This document shows positions 18,801 to 27,434 of a DNA stretch of 64,000 bases, in pieces. The notes under the pieces were generated by a model. It was given only the letters and a program-made list of their open reading frames with translations. It ran no database searches and was not told the DNA's origin. Both the position numbers and the translations under genes were made by a program. The first letter of the stretch is position 1, and the number at the start of each line of letters is the position of its first letter. Source of the stretch: an uncultured Bacteroidales bacterium (GTDB lineage Bacteria; Bacteroidota; Bacteroidia; Bacteroidales; Paludibacteraceae); NCBI GenBank assembly GCA_946185835.1, contig CAMHKW010000005.1, positions 1 to 64,000 on the forward strand. Direction: 5' to 3'.

Positions 18801-21800
18801 AGCGTTGTTGTATTTCTTGACTGTGGCTTTCACGAGTCCGCCGGAAACATTTACAGGACCATAGCCCGTAATAGCGTATGCTGTTATCTGGGCAGCCGCC
18901 TCAACAGTACCTCCTGTAACGGTTATCTTGGCATTGGCGGAGGCATTATATAAACCTCCTGCGGGATGCCAACCGCTGTCGTCGATAGTGTTCTCGCAAT
19001 AAACTTTACCGCCTGCCATAATCACTTCACCGTTATATACATAGACACCATAGATACTTGTACTGCTTGACATCTTCTTATAGATGCAGCCGCCCTTATC
19101 ATCTGATGTATCGGTAATGGTCAGTTTGGCATCAGCCTTGTTAACATGGATGGAGTATAGTGCACTGTTCTGAGTGAGAGTGAAGTTGTTGAGATCGAGG
19201 GTGGTGCGAGCATTGGCTATCGTCGGCTTATAAGCCAAATAGTCATCGAGAGTTACATTGTTGAGCAGCGTAATGTTGACATTGGCGTTGGTTGCTGCCA
19301 TAGCGTCGTTCCATGCCTCGTCGAAGTCGTCATAAATTGTCCATGCACCTGAACCAATCTTGACTTTGGCTACATGGTATTTGCCCTCGGCGTTGTAGGT
19401 GATGTCTGAAATGACGGGTGACGGCGTAGGAGTCCAACCGGTGAAGTAGAAGGTGGAGTCGTTGCGCACGAAGGATGTCACTTCGGTGTTGGAAGGTGTT
19501 TTACCACTTCTGACGGTTTCTGACTTAGTATATGAAGTGCCGGCTTTCCATGTTACGGTGAAGTCGGTGAGCAGTTGGTATTTATACGTCTTGCCGTCAA
19601 CCGTCTCGTTGATGTCGTTGATGGTGGTCGTAGCACCTTTGAGAGCGTTGATTTGATTTTTGAAAGTCGTGCCTGACTTCTCGAAATACTTACCGCCGTT
19701 GAGGACGAGAGTAGATGGGTTGGTACCGGCATCATTTCTCAAGTTTACAATATAAGAGCCTGTCGAGTAGAAGTAACCACCATTGATAGTTACATTGGCG
19801 TTGTTCTTAATAGTACTTTCTCTAACCAATCCGTAAGCACGCACGGCACAGTCTGTAGCTATGAACGTACCGCCATTGACAATCACGGTTGCCGTCTGCG
19901 TGGCAGAAGCGTAATCGACAGCGTGCAAAGCAGTTTTGGAAGTAATCTTACCACCGGTGATAGTGGTTGTACCGCCATGGACAGAGACACCTATCGGTGA
20001 TGCACCGTTATCCGATGATATATCACCGCCGGAGATATTGAGAATACCATTGCCGGAGCAGTGAGCACCTTCTACGTTCCACATGCTTGTCACATCTGCA
20101 ACAGTGGAGTGAGCATCAATAGTACCGCCATCGATATTTATTGTTCCGTACGCATTAACCCACGCACCAAATACACGCTTGGTCTTGGTGATGGCAGTTA
20201 CAGTTCCAGATTTGACGGTAATCTCACCTTTTGCCGTAGCCGAAGTGCCTTCGGCATATATACCGTAAGCATCTTGGTTGGCATGCGATGTGACAGTATA
20301 GGTTCCGTCAAGAGTAGCCTTTGCACCCGCTCTTATATGAACACCATAGGAGTAGTTGCCCCATGCCGGTGTGCCGGCATTGTCGTACTCGGTGCTCGCT
20401 AAAATAGCACCACCTGAGATGTTAACAACTTCTGTTCCACCGGCTTCTGTATAAACGCCTTTTGCTGACTGCCGTGCATACGCCTTGATATTTCCGCCTG
20501 TCATTGTGAAGGTGGTAGCTTGACAAGGATATACGCCAATTGAAGTATTGGTAGCGTTGTTGTTGCGCGCAAGGATAGTACCGCCACGGAGTTCGAGGTC
20601 GCCATAGTGTGTTGCAACACACATCACCAAACCTGCGCGTGTGCCTTCATATTTGATTACACCGTTCTTTTGAGCCGAACTGTCGTCGATGATGAATTTC
20701 GAGCCTGTCTTATTGATAACAAGGAAGCGGTCGTTGGCGGTGCCGGTGAAGGCGAGGGTATGGTTGTTGAGATCGAGTGTAGTGGTAGCGTTGGTGAAGT
20801 AAGCTTCGTCTTCGGTTGTGGTGCCTGCCGGTGGAGCGGGATTGTAGGTGAGTTGCACTGACGAGTTGACATTGCTGAGCAGCCTGAGTGTGCAATTCTG
20901 TAGTTGCTGTGCGTCGGTCCATGCTGTGGCGAACGATTCGAATCGCTTGCTTGTGCCGTTAGGCATAATAATCTCTGCTTCCCATTTCTTGAACACAGCC
21001 GTATAAGTGGCATCAGTAGTCACCGGTGCTATCTCAGGTGTCCAGCCGATAAAGTCATAGGTATTGCCATCGTTGATAGCAGGTGTAGAGCCGAACGAGG
21101 GTGTCTCGTTGCGGTTGTACTGCTTAACGGTGTTCACTCCGTTGACAGAGAAGGTGACGTTGTATTTGGTATTGACGCGATAGCGATAGCCTTCGGTATA
21201 TTCTGTTGTGCCGGAAGCTAAAGCTTCTGCCGTACTTGGCGAGACAACATATTGGGTCAGATTGCTTACATTCGATGAGGTATAAGAAGAATAGTACCCA
21301 CCGCGAATCTTGATGTTGCTTGTACTTGTATTGGCATTTACGATTACCGGTTTAACCGATGATGGCGAATGGAACTTACCGTCCCAGATGGTGAGGTCGC
21401 CGGTAACAACATCGGTATGCTCTGTGGCTTTTCCGGCATCCTTCACTGTTGAGGTAGTATAACAACGCACTGCATCGCCAACAGTGGCATTGAACGTACC
21501 GCCGTCAACGACCATGGTGGCAGTACATGTAGCCGCAGCCCATGAACCTATATCTATACCATAGCGAGCCGTGAAAGTAGGATTGCCTGAGATATGGGTT
21601 GTACCGCCAAATGCACGGACTGCATAGCCGCCTTTTGTCATAGTGAAGCTACCACCTGAGATATTGAGTTGTGCAGTGTTGTTGGTTGCACTTCCGTTAA
21701 TGCGAGCCGCATCGTTGTTGCCCCCATCTTGAGGTGCTATTGCAGTGAATGTACCGCCTTCGACATTCACAACGCCCGCTTCTTGAGCCCAAACACCGAA

Positions 21801-24800
21801 AGCATTTTCATACCCGGAAGTCTTAACCTCACTTGTGAATGTACCTCCTTTAATTTTTGCCACACCACCGGCATGAGCTGTAACGCCCGTTGCGCCACTT
21901 GCATTTGTCGCATAGACATTGAAGGTTCCGCTCTCCACATTGACTTCCACGTTTGAGTTGCCGTATGAATACACTCCATAAGCTCCGGTATTCATACCAT
22001 TGACAATAAATATTGGATTGCCGGTAACATTAGCCAAACCATAGTTCTCACCGGAAACTGTCATATAGATACCTCTTGCGGTACTCCATGTGCTGCCATC
22101 TTTTATTGCCGTCACGTTGTAGGTACCACCGGTAATATCCGCTGCACCATAGCCATAAACTCCGAATGCCTGACAGCCGTTTACATTTACAGTCAAGCCG
22201 TCTTCCAATGTTGTCTGAACATTACGGCGCATTACTTGTATGCCGGCAGCTTGATATTTGGCATGTGTTGCATTGATTGTACCACCGGATAATGTGGTCT
22301 TTGAATAAGCATATACGCCGGTAGCAGCACCGGCAGCAGTAACAGCATCGCCTTCTTTCTTTGCTTCAATAATACCACCGGTCATTGTGAACACACCGCC
22401 ATTGGTTTGTACGCCGACAGCATTGCAACTTGCATGGGTGTTGTTACACTTTAGACCGCCGCCTTGCAAAATCAATTCGCCGCCTGTAACATTAGCACAA
22501 ATCAGATTCTCACCGCAAGCCCATTTGTTCATCAAGTAACCGTTGCCTGCGGCTGAGTTGTCGGTAACGATGAGTTTGCAATTAGCCTTTGACGGACTGA
22601 CTTTGAGGAATACATTTTTATTGTATGAGGCAGTCGTGTGGTTACCCATGGTCCAGATATGTCCGTTGAGGTCAAGGGTGATGATAGAACCTTCGTTGGC
22701 AGGGTTGAATACCAACTCTGTCATATTACCAACATTGGCTTCGCTACCGAGGTTGCTCAGGATGCGGATAGTTGCCTGTTTGTGCTTCATGGCTTCTGTC
22801 CATGCTACTTGAGCAGAATTATAGCGTGTAGTCGTACCATCAGCTGTTACATCGGCATAGATGGCTTGACAGGCAGCGTAGTAGGTAACATCAGATGCCG
22901 CAATAGCGGGCAAAGGTGTGCCGTTAACGTATTGAGTTCCTCTGTTCCATGTGTCTGTCGCCCAGCCAATCCATTCGCGTTCTGATGTCGCATCTTTATA
23001 GTCAGGACGCTCGCCTGTCCATACCGGCACCTTGCCGCTTTCCACTTGCGTCGTGGCAAGCTTCGTTGCACCGTTAAAGCTCATCCATGTCACGGTATAT
23101 TCATTACCGGCAATTTTCTTTACATATCCGGCATCATAGATGGCTTGCTCTTTTGCCCTAACAACGTCCTTCACCGACTTGCCGGCGGCGATATTAGTTG
23201 TTCCGTTAGGAGCGACATTATAGTAACCGCCAGCCATTGAGAAATTGGCAAGTGTGGCACCTGTGTTATTGATAGTACCATTAGCAGATCCATCGCTATT
23301 CTTCACCATGAACTTACCGCCGTTGATAGTCAGTTTAGGTGCGTTTGCCGTTGTAACATACATACCATAGGCATCGGTGGTCTTGGCTGTTACCTTGAAA
23401 TCACCATCGTTTACCGTACATGTTCCTTTATCGGCATAGATGCCGTATGCTTTATTGGTAGAAAGTGTCTTTACAACGAATGTACCGCCGTTAACCGTAA
23501 CGGTAGGAGTGCCACTTACATAATAAATGCCTGAAGCATCGGAGTTGGCATTGACATTGATAGTGACTCCGGCGTTGATTGTTGTAGTGTTGTTAGCTAC
23601 ATACAGACCTTTAGTATCAGATGTGCCGGCTGTGGTAGTTATCGTACCGCCGCTGATTGTAGTTGTACCGTATGAGATAATACCGCGTGCAGTAGTTGTG
23701 GTTGTGGTACTTGTGATATTGCCGCCATTGATATTGGCTTTAGAACCGGCAGTTACATACACACCATAAGTTATGCTGCCGGCTGAAGCTTTGATAGTGC
23801 CGCCTGTGGTAGTAAATGTGCTGTTTGCATTAGTCAGATTGACACCATAAACGTATTTTGAAGATGTGGAATGAGCGTTAATAGTACCTCCGTTAACATT
23901 GATTGTTCCACCTTCACTATATATACCGCTTACCAATTTATCGGCTGTACCGGTTGATGTAACGTCAATTGTTCCGTCATTGATATTGACGACCGTCGTG
24001 GTGGTCGATGGTATGTTAATACCATGAGATGCACCATTCGATACCGCCTCTACCTTACCGCCGTTCATGGTGAACTTCTGACCGGAATAAAGATGCACTG
24101 CGTTGGAACCTTTCGAGGTATGGGTATTCTCTATATGCACCGTACCGCTGTTCAGAATCAGATGACCTTTGGTGACGTTGATACCATATACAGGATTGTC
24201 GCTGCGCGAGAACTTGGATAGTATCTTACCTGTTCCGGCACCGTTCTGGTCTTTGATGATGAAAGTAGCCGAAGCGTTATTGATGGTAATCATACTGGTT
24301 ACCTTACCGGTGAGAGTATGTCCGTTGAGGTCAAGACCGCAGTTGTTAGCGCCGTCATAGGTAAAAGCAGAGGTAATAGTCAGGTCTTTGAGCAGTCGGA
24401 TGGTTACATTGGTACCTCCGGCTTTGGCTTTGGTTTTAGCTGTTTCAAGTGCATAGACTTGTTCTGTTCCGGCAGAGGTAACGACCTCAGCCACAGGTGT
24501 GGCAAGCGTCCATGCACCACCGCTATACTCGTAGTAGATCTTCACGTTGGTGGCAGAGAGCGAATAATACAAGTCAACGGTGGCGTCGTTCTGCACGGCA
24601 AGCCAATCGCCGTTGTACCATATATACACCGTACCGTCCACCGTATAGGCTTTCTCCTTGCCTGCCACTTTGGTTGCCGGATGCCATACGCAGCCGTCGA
24701 AACAGATATAATATGTAGTGGCTGCTCCGACTTTATGATATGCCTCATCGCCTGTATTCTTCTCTATCTGCACAAAACTGCCGTTAACCAATGCCTTCTT

Positions 24801-27314
24801 CACGCCGCCTATTGTATAGAGACAGTTGGCGTCGATGGTTCCTTCGGGCGCTATGTCGCACCCCTGCTTGTTGTAAATCTTTCCATCAGAGCCGACATAG
24901 CTTTCTATCGGGTCTTCCCCTTCGCTTCCGGCGGTAGTGCCGGTCTTGATATACTGATGCCAAGCACTGTTGAGCGTCCAGTTATACAGATGACCATCGT
25001 CTATTCCATCCCACCAGTTGTCGCAGGTGCCGGCTTTGACGTTAGCCCATTTGTCGCGCAGCTCGAGTCCGGTCTTGTCTTTGGAATATACGGCGCTGAC
25101 GGTCTTGGTGGAGCCACCTGAGCCATATACGTCGCCCGACGAGATATATGTGAAGTCGTAGGTATGGTTGGCTTTCTCCGTACTCTTGTCGCTGGTGAAC
25201 CAGCGGCCGTTGACGTTCTTGTAGGTAGTGGAAGCGGCAGCACGGGTGTAGGTGCCGTTCTCGTTGTGCATGTTAGCCGAGCGGATGTTAACCGTCACCC
25301 TGTCGCTAAGTACCTTACACTGTGTCATGGTGGTATTGGTGGGCAGAGTGCCGTATTTGAGCGTGCCGCCGCCGTTACCGACAATGCTTGCTCCGTGTGC
25401 GGTAGCATACAGACATTGTGCGCCCACATTGACCGTACCATCCACTATCAACGTGGCATCTTCCAGATTGGTCTTCGAGGTTCCTGTACCACGGTCGTAA
25501 TGCGAAGTGAGGTTCTTGTAAGTGCGGTAGTAATATGCGTACATACAGTAAGTATCCCAGTCGTCCGCATCATACATATATACTTTTGCATTGATATTCA
25601 GTGTTGCGCCGGATTTCACTTCTACCACCGCACCGGCATGTGCCGTCATCGGTTTACTTATGGTCAAAGTATTGCCGCTTTTCAGGATTATATGCATGTT
25701 GGCGGGTATAGGAAGATTGTAGTCTGCCGACGAAACCGACTCTCCCAACACATTCAGATTCAATGCATCGACGGTAGCCCCACCACCTAATTCATAGCAT
25801 ACGCGGTCGGTGGTAGGGTCGTACCACTTGCGGAGGGTACCACCTGACGCCAATTTGAAGAGAGATGAGTCGGTATTTTTTGCCACTAAGGGGAAGGTAA
25901 CGGTGAATGTAGAGCCGTTACCGAATATAGCCCAGTGGCATTGGAGTTTAGAGCCATAGGCATAGTTAACGGGAGCTTCGACATTCTGTATGGTATAGCT
26001 TTGGAAGGGGAAGAATTTCCAACTACCTTTGTTGCTATATATTGTAGAAGAAGCCGTACCGCCGCGCCATTCGCCGCATTGGAAGTCCTCCCAAACAGTA
26101 GCGCCTGACGCAGCATTGATAACACCAACGCCCGAAGCATCGGTGTTGTTGCCCTGATCCATATCCTGACCCTTCACGAAGCCCCAAGCGTAGAGGTTAG
26201 AGCCGCTCTGGAGGTTGATAGTACCGCCTCGCGAGAGGTCGAGCACACCTACCGGTCCGCAGACTTGCGATGTAGGGTTACCGCCATTGACGGCTGTTTG
26301 TTGTCCGCCGATACAGATGTTTCCCGAACAATTGATGACGGCATCGGATGCGAGTGTCAGTTTACGGTATGCCGACAGTGCCGGTGCCGAACTTGCAGAG
26401 GTGTAATGTTGCACCTTAGGTGTGGTCATCAGGTTGTAGGTCTCGTTGTAGGGGATGAACAGCGTGACGCCGGATTTGATAGAGTATGTGCCGGCTCCTA
26501 CCACACCGTCGCTCACCACCACTATGATGTTGCCCGACGAAGCATTGGAGTTAGCGGTATTGAGGTTGTCGTACATCTTGCTTGTGCCTTTGATCCAGAA
26601 TGTAGCTTTTCCGTCGTCGGGCACGAATTCGGCACCGATAGTAACATTGGATGTGAAGTTAGGTTCGCAGGTGTTGCCGAAGGCGAACCAGTTTTTGGTG
26701 GTACCGCCGTTGGTGGTGGTGTACCATCCGCGCAGTTTGTAGCCGTCGGCGGGGTGTGCGGTGAGCACAACTTTGCCATCAACGGTGATGGATGCGTAGT
26801 TAGATACGGCGGAGCCGTCGTGGGTTATATCGAACGAGCCTTTGGTAGGCTTCACAAAACTCATCTGTATGATCTTGATGAAGGCGGCGTGCATGTCAAG
26901 GTAGGCGTGCGTGTCGTCCATACCTGCCGTACCCGAGGTCACCGAGCCGCTGACATGTGCGGCACCTGAGCCTTGCAGCGCACCGGTGGAACTATACCAG
27001 CCGATGAACTTATATCCGGCATTGGCAACTGCCCAGAAGTGGTAGGTCGTCTTTTTCTTGTCACCACTGACCTGAGCCTTGGCACTCGGCGTGGTGGTCT
27101 CAGATGTCTGCACCGTGTTGCATGCCTTGTAAGCCGATGCTGCCGGCTCCGACGACGAAGTGCTGACATATACCTTACCGGCGCCGGAGGGGCTGCCGGC
27201 TCGCAAGTAGGCGCGACCGTCGGTGTATGCAGTACCGGCGAAGGTGTTCTCGACTGTTGCAAAAAAGCATCCCATAGCTACAAGGAGCAATACGTACAAT
27301 CCTCTATTTTTCAT
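9852..27314 (-). CDS. 5820-residue modular secreted surface protein
   Basis: One uninterrupted ORF of 17.5 kb. An N-terminal signal peptide (LLLVAMGCFFATVENTFA) is followed by GW-type Flg_new/InlB segments and a region (about 235-430) shared with the paralogue at 1-1510. About seven large modules follow, beginning near residues 945, 1508, 2138, 2668, 3261, 3758 and 4538. Each opens with a DAWNDA/KAALDYAKT-like segment and LLxxV, then LDLNxHTL, FTIxDxS, then many short ISGGTF / INGGT / YGVYV units typical of a right-handed beta-helix, and ends with GGYYS and a GW domain. Around 4310-4500 there is a MucBP-like stretch (YTVKHYQQN). The C-terminus has Gly/Asn-rich tandem repeats and a terminal segment (YIYIILPNGTVYDTNGK) like those on Bacteroidales cell-surface proteins, possibly a T9SS-related tail. 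An adhesive or ligand-binding role is inference. Confidence 0.9.
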   Translation of the reverse strand: MKNRGLYVLLLVAMGCFFATVENTFAGTAYTDGRAYLRAGSPSGAGKVYVSTSSSEPAASAYKACNTVQTSETTTPSAKAQVSGDKKKTTYHFWAVANAGYKFIGWYSSTGALQGSGAAHVSGSVTSGTAGMDDTHAYLDMHAAFIKIIQMSFVKPTKGSFDITHDGSAVSNYASITVDGKVVLTAHPADGYKLRGWYTTTNGGTTKNWFAFGNTCEPNFTSNVTIGAEFVPDDGKATFWIKGTSKMYDNLNTANSNASSGNIIVVVSDGVVGAGTYSIKSGVTLFIPYNETYNLMTTPKVQHYTSASSAPALSAYRKLTLASDAVINCSGNICIGGQQTAVNGGNPTSQVCGPVGVLDLSRGGTINLQSGSNLYAWGFVKGQDMDQGNNTDASGVGVINAASGATVWEDFQCGEWRGGTASSTIYSNKGSWKFFPFQSYTIQNVEAPVNYAYGSKLQCHWAIFGNGSTFTVTFPLVAKNTDSSLFKLASGGTLRKWYDPTTDRVCYELGGGATVDALNLNVLGESVSSADYNLPIPANMHIILKSGNTLTISKPMTAHAGAVVEVKSGATLNINAKVYMYDADDWDTYCMYAYYYRTYKNLTSHYDRGTGTSKTNLEDATLIVDGTVNVGAQCLYATAHGASIVGNGGGTLKYGTLPTNTTMTQCKVLSDRVTVNIRSANMHNENGTYTRAAASTTYKNVNGRWFTSDKSTEKANHTYDFTYISSGDVYGSGGSTKTVSAVYSKDKTGLELRDKWANVKAGTCDNWWDGIDDGHLYNWTLNSAWHQYIKTGTTAGSEGEDPIESYVGSDGKIYNKQGCDIAPEGTIDANCLYTIGGVKKALVNGSFVQIEKNTGDEAYHKVGAATTYYICFDGCVWHPATKVAGKEKAYTVDGTVYIWYNGDWLAVQNDATVDLYYSLSATNVKIYYEYSGGAWTLATPVAEVVTSAGTEQVYALETAKTKAKAGGTNVTIRLLKDLTITSAFTYDGANNCGLDLNGHTLTGKVTSMITINNASATFIIKDQNGAGTGKILSKFSRSDNPVYGINVTKGHLILNSGTVHIENTHTSKGSNAVHLYSGQKFTMNGGKVEAVSNGASHGINIPSTTTTVVNINDGTIDVTSTGTADKLVSGIYSEGGTINVNGGTINAHSTSSKYVYGVNLTNANSTFTTTGGTIKASAGSITYGVYVTAGSKANINGGNITSTTTTTTARGIISYGTTTISGGTITTTAGTSDTKGLYVANNTTTINAGVTINVNANSDASGIYYVSGTPTVTVNGGTFVVKTLSTNKAYGIYADKGTCTVNDGDFKVTAKTTDAYGMYVTTANAPKLTINGGKFMVKNSDGSANGTINNTGATLANFSMAGGYYNVAPNGTTNIAAGKSVKDVVRAKEQAIYDAGYVKKIAGNEYTVTWMSFNGATKLATTQVESGKVPVWTGERPDYKDATSEREWIGWATDTWNRGTQYVNGTPLPAIAASDVTYYAACQAIYADVTADGTTTRYNSAQVAWTEAMKHKQATIRILSNLGSEANVGNMTELVFNPANEGSIITLDLNGHIWTMGNHTTASYNKNVFLKVSPSKANCKLIVTDNSAAGNGYLMNKWACGENLICANVTGGELILQGGGLKCNNTHASCNAVGVQTNGGVFTMTGGIIEAKKEGDAVTAAGAATGVYAYSKTTLSGGTINATHAKYQAAGIQVMRRNVQTTLEDGLTVNVNGCQAFGVYGYGAADITGGTYNVTAIKDGSTWSTARGIYMTVSGENYGLANVTGNPIFIVNGMNTGAYGVYSYGNSNVEVNVESGTFNVYATNASGATGVTAHAGGVAKIKGGTFTSEVKTSGYENAFGVWAQEAGVVNVEGGTFTAIAPQDGGNNDAARINGSATNNTAQLNISGGSFTMTKGGYAVRAFGGTTHISGNPTFTARYGIDIGSWAAATCTATMVVDGGTFNATVGDAVRCYTTSTVKDAGKATEHTDVVTGDLTIWDGKFHSPSSVKPVIVNANTSTSNIKIRGGYYSSYTSSNVSNLTQYVVSPSTAEALASGTTEYTEGYRYRVNTKYNVTFSVNGVNTVKQYNRNETPSFGSTPAINDGNTYDFIGWTPEIAPVTTDATYTAVFKKWEAEIIMPNGTSKRFESFATAWTDAQQLQNCTLRLLSNVNSSVQLTYNPAPPAGTTTEDEAYFTNATTTLDLNNHTLAFTGTANDRFLVINKTGSKFIIDDSSAQKNGVIKYEGTRAGLVMCVATHYGDLELRGGTILARNNNATNTSIGVYPCQATTFTMTGGNIKAYARQSAKGVYTEAGGTEVVNISGGAILASTEYDNAGTPAWGNYSYGVHIRAGAKATLDGTYTVTSHANQDAYGIYAEGTSATAKGEITVKSGTVTAITKTKRVFGAWVNAYGTINIDGGTIDAHSTVADVTSMWNVEGAHCSGNGILNISGGDISSDNGASPIGVSVHGGTTTITGGKITSKTALHAVDYASATQTATVIVNGGTFIATDCAVRAYGLVRESTIKNNANVTINGGYFYSTGSYIVNLRNDAGTNPSTLVLNGGKYFEKSGTTFKNQINALKGATTTINDINETVDGKTYKYQLLTDFTVTWKAGTSYTKSETVRSGKTPSNTEVTSFVRNDSTFYFTGWTPTPSPVISDITYNAEGKYHVAKVKIGSGAWTIYDDFDEAWNDAMAATNANVNITLLNNVTLDDYLAYKPTIANARTTLDLNNFTLTQNSALYSIHVNKADAKLTITDTSDDKGGCIYKKMSSSTSIYGVYVYNGEVIMAGGKVYCENTIDDSGWHPAGGLYNASANAKITVTGGTVEAAAQITAYAITGYGPVNVSGGLVKATVKKYNNARALSQQMNTATITDGTFEAYSTGNATGIYAVMAGAWIGSTAASAQSATVNISGGKFKAQTASSSAFCAFADGVVKKIGEEIVTAHGTLTITGGEFTTLAPAATATQIFSVVSNGARLFDDDHNLIGESRAEAIISGGTFLVDTRDNGAYVVNKNNNDILRCWGTINITGGTFTIYQNSGATGIGCYRGKVTISGNPVFNINGTTQTRGIIAGPWNHSSYCDKDATNNLAEIEVNGGTFNVTATGADGNVIGAWTNGSISSTSATDAAALAGYAMSSKITINGGEFICSGQKMVRTFYQYGPVTGTYGTAKREVFVKGGKFKSQIATFKADGTINTVTGAGANVETGNASVKLAGLTGGYYSNNNHLEAHKADTCKITTLTNADPEHANGYRYKIEPDYQASVTVGSTVTKYIYLKDALDYAKTQDKSTITLLRAVDDYAGSTLYYNPSTAKSCTLDLNGFTFKGQATSGEPDRLLVVSKGGCTFTIKDSSAGKTGKFSHEKSGAAFAAVVYHGTLVLESGTVHCKNTSGGAQALRSTGSDAIIQMTDGKAHAEATGTAYAVNSYGPATITGGLLLAEGADARGVNSQDANADVKVKGNAVIKAIASAETAYGLYVAGGGKLTISENARDTAICTTKAARGAYVGNGQLTISGNAKIRANAGTSSYTVLAQGDNANATIEGGTITSYSSANSASITVYALLGATAHITGGTFYALDNISNASNVSPIRTGDNATMTIDGGTFYGGESGTQFQAVSIRGGETTINGGTFTAATGIRAMDWADATPITGKLTVKGGTFNTTAQAIYVSSKANNSRNAHSEVTIEGGKFKSTGSTIVQMDAAPAGADPSTLTITDGFFNEKTGSTFKNQIANFVSDPYEVFTLEDGDANKTAGYAYEVCQKRVAKVVENGNRTYYTDLKAALDYAKTKANPTITILHDCALTARYTITPTIANWKGTLDLNNKTISTSGSKFEVLQFNKDDALLTITDNSTDKGGRIEHIENAAQQVWGLNILKGEVKLLAGTIYVKNNNAGDATSTKVGICANSATAKLTMSGGKVEVVGAANVQGININYGTINMSGGEVIASTELTTGTLGNNAYGMFINNTSANPITISENTKYTVKAGTGAYGICESKAGDTFNLTGGTFDVTANSGSAYGIYLANASTINANNLTFNVEAKTADKAYGIYASGTNAKAIIENSTYNVTAKTSIAYGFYSGASADIQFKSGTVKATSYGENAAGVHLESAGKATVKDGTFTVTSNGNGAYGVEVATNAGAAKADIEGGTFTITTGTHATTDYWNIEGVRIWGSSPNAVVNISGGSFTVTNKSHTTSAIAIRTYSGTVNISGNPIVNAATHAIYAAANQYVSNHTAYFNISGGTFISGSTCIYAQQFTKESNVNKADVTITGGKFKSGSPTIAVVTNTNNLKLQGGYYSHNTNLENYCVAPKHCVPMTAAEIAAVGSDYKYKVVDAYTLTWTTDGDALTGTYTQGITAVGAAITAPATPTKTGYTFAAWTPAVVATMPAANTTYTATWTANTNTAYTVKHYQQNIADDEYTLFETENLTGTTDASVTPAVKTYTGFTAPATQTVTILPDGTRVVEYRYTRNKYTLTWNLSGGTVTTAGTGAAKDATGTPSIDIKYGATITVPKVARDGYQFDGWDATPAATMPAEAQTYTAGWTIYVASVKIGSTTTYHTTLADAFEKAKTGNNAEITMLQDVEGLTTQLQYNPTTAYKCTLDLHNHKVEGTIYSLLYIDKNKSTFTITDKSAEKEGQIGSVYTGTAVDNATRYGVYVNAGNLVLEEGTIYFENRRPRTDGTSLGAVAVGVNRAVGYTFTMNGGAVEAKGNYRAYGVYSNGTTKINGGTVKATVPAGTNHGIAYGVAAFANTTTIYDGATITVEAPTAAYGVASLSSTNSRTGAAYKSTLTVEGGTINVTTTTGKNAYGAYTIPATRTITKTETDYTPGEYGTESTLNIHGGTFNVTSHTSGAYGVYAGLGAFYTKTTPNEVKTLYQSTAEITGGKFNVKTAETTGTSTAVGVRSFGQTIISGGTFDIKANTSTAYGVHVYKGKTTINGNPSFTVRANATVYGASAGETPSETTGMPYDGELEINGGTFDVATTSKASADNNSVYGVRAYANKRQITSTNSGYYIGNYASAGTVTVNGGEFVVDGNSAIAGIICSGTVTQAAATISGTACPAASATAKMTVNGGKFKVTGTSSVFATNNAATTANFKLQGGWFNIKDNTSYLQKYVAPTNKTSEYYVFDLPASEAPYKYEVAKGYEIIFKDGDNNTLVNTDAPHTGNIWKEGTTPTYNGTTPTKTQTQAESYTFNDTWSPAIVAVSQNAEYTAQFNTTLRSLGTWLDIVDWTADANGKVTGCQLNMNGYSSPTSKSNWVLLCDGHEYNKELRNTDRTLDLSFSALNPGDEFVIEARNNDKSATESYHLYKVPIVVNKDANVSTLPTDKANTVVVRQGTLTIDNNVSIDTVSVAPGAKLKIAKDKKLTIGGRLTLRTRTQKDIDYRAPELINNGTLAFNDGAKFYYSRIVADKQHLYPIGFPFDVDLTKVTLTNGITIARGTDFALQYYDGESRAANGVGGNWKLYSKDAGNTMNAKQGYLLLSTSAFYREYLFPMTYDANAAATVGVTAHPSASAANEGWNVVVSPFTTTSDITAPFPSQTLKISKLYEDNVNYYQDVARDLEPAVPFYLQVENSGNLSFAATSSNIVRRRAHAYTSSSNDVDYSDNSIEEQWLRLRFAQPMAPAEPTSLTSNSASGLTSNSESGLSKDVTNIFLHPTRFSADYETELDVVKLTTSGSKPLVYTSLSCGDLAFAAVPDDMAQAGLPVTVNAAQEGIYLFSLEPTEYMSRLDHVYLYDAEQDLLVDLLEDDYIAQTEQGVTRDRFILRTVFRQPGIATNLENLNGGLSNGENGDAGANGGLQNGDAGANGENGGLLNGGADAQPRKVYHDGYIYIILPNGTVYDTNGKRVEMF

Positions 27315-27341
27315 AATCGTTCTGTTTTTTCTTTTCTTTAG

Positions 27342-27413
27342 ATGTTCCGGAATTTCGGTGTTCCGGCGTTCCGGTGTTCCGATGTTTCGGCATTCCGGTG
27401 TTCCGATGTTCCG
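27342..27413. repeat. 8-bp-period array upstream of the giant gene
   Basis: Nine 8-bp units of the form NNNTTYCG (ATGTTCCG, GAATTTCG, GTGTTCCG...), starting 28 bases upstream of the giant gene's ATG, so within its predicted leader. Confidence 0.8.
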
Positions 27414-27434
27414 GCTTTATGGTGCATGCAAAAA

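Noticed and set aside
24318-25121. 267-aa plus-strand ORF antisense to the giant gene (and about 60 similar ones)
   Set aside because: These are shadows of the long repetitive gene, with no start context, family motifs or spacing of their own.
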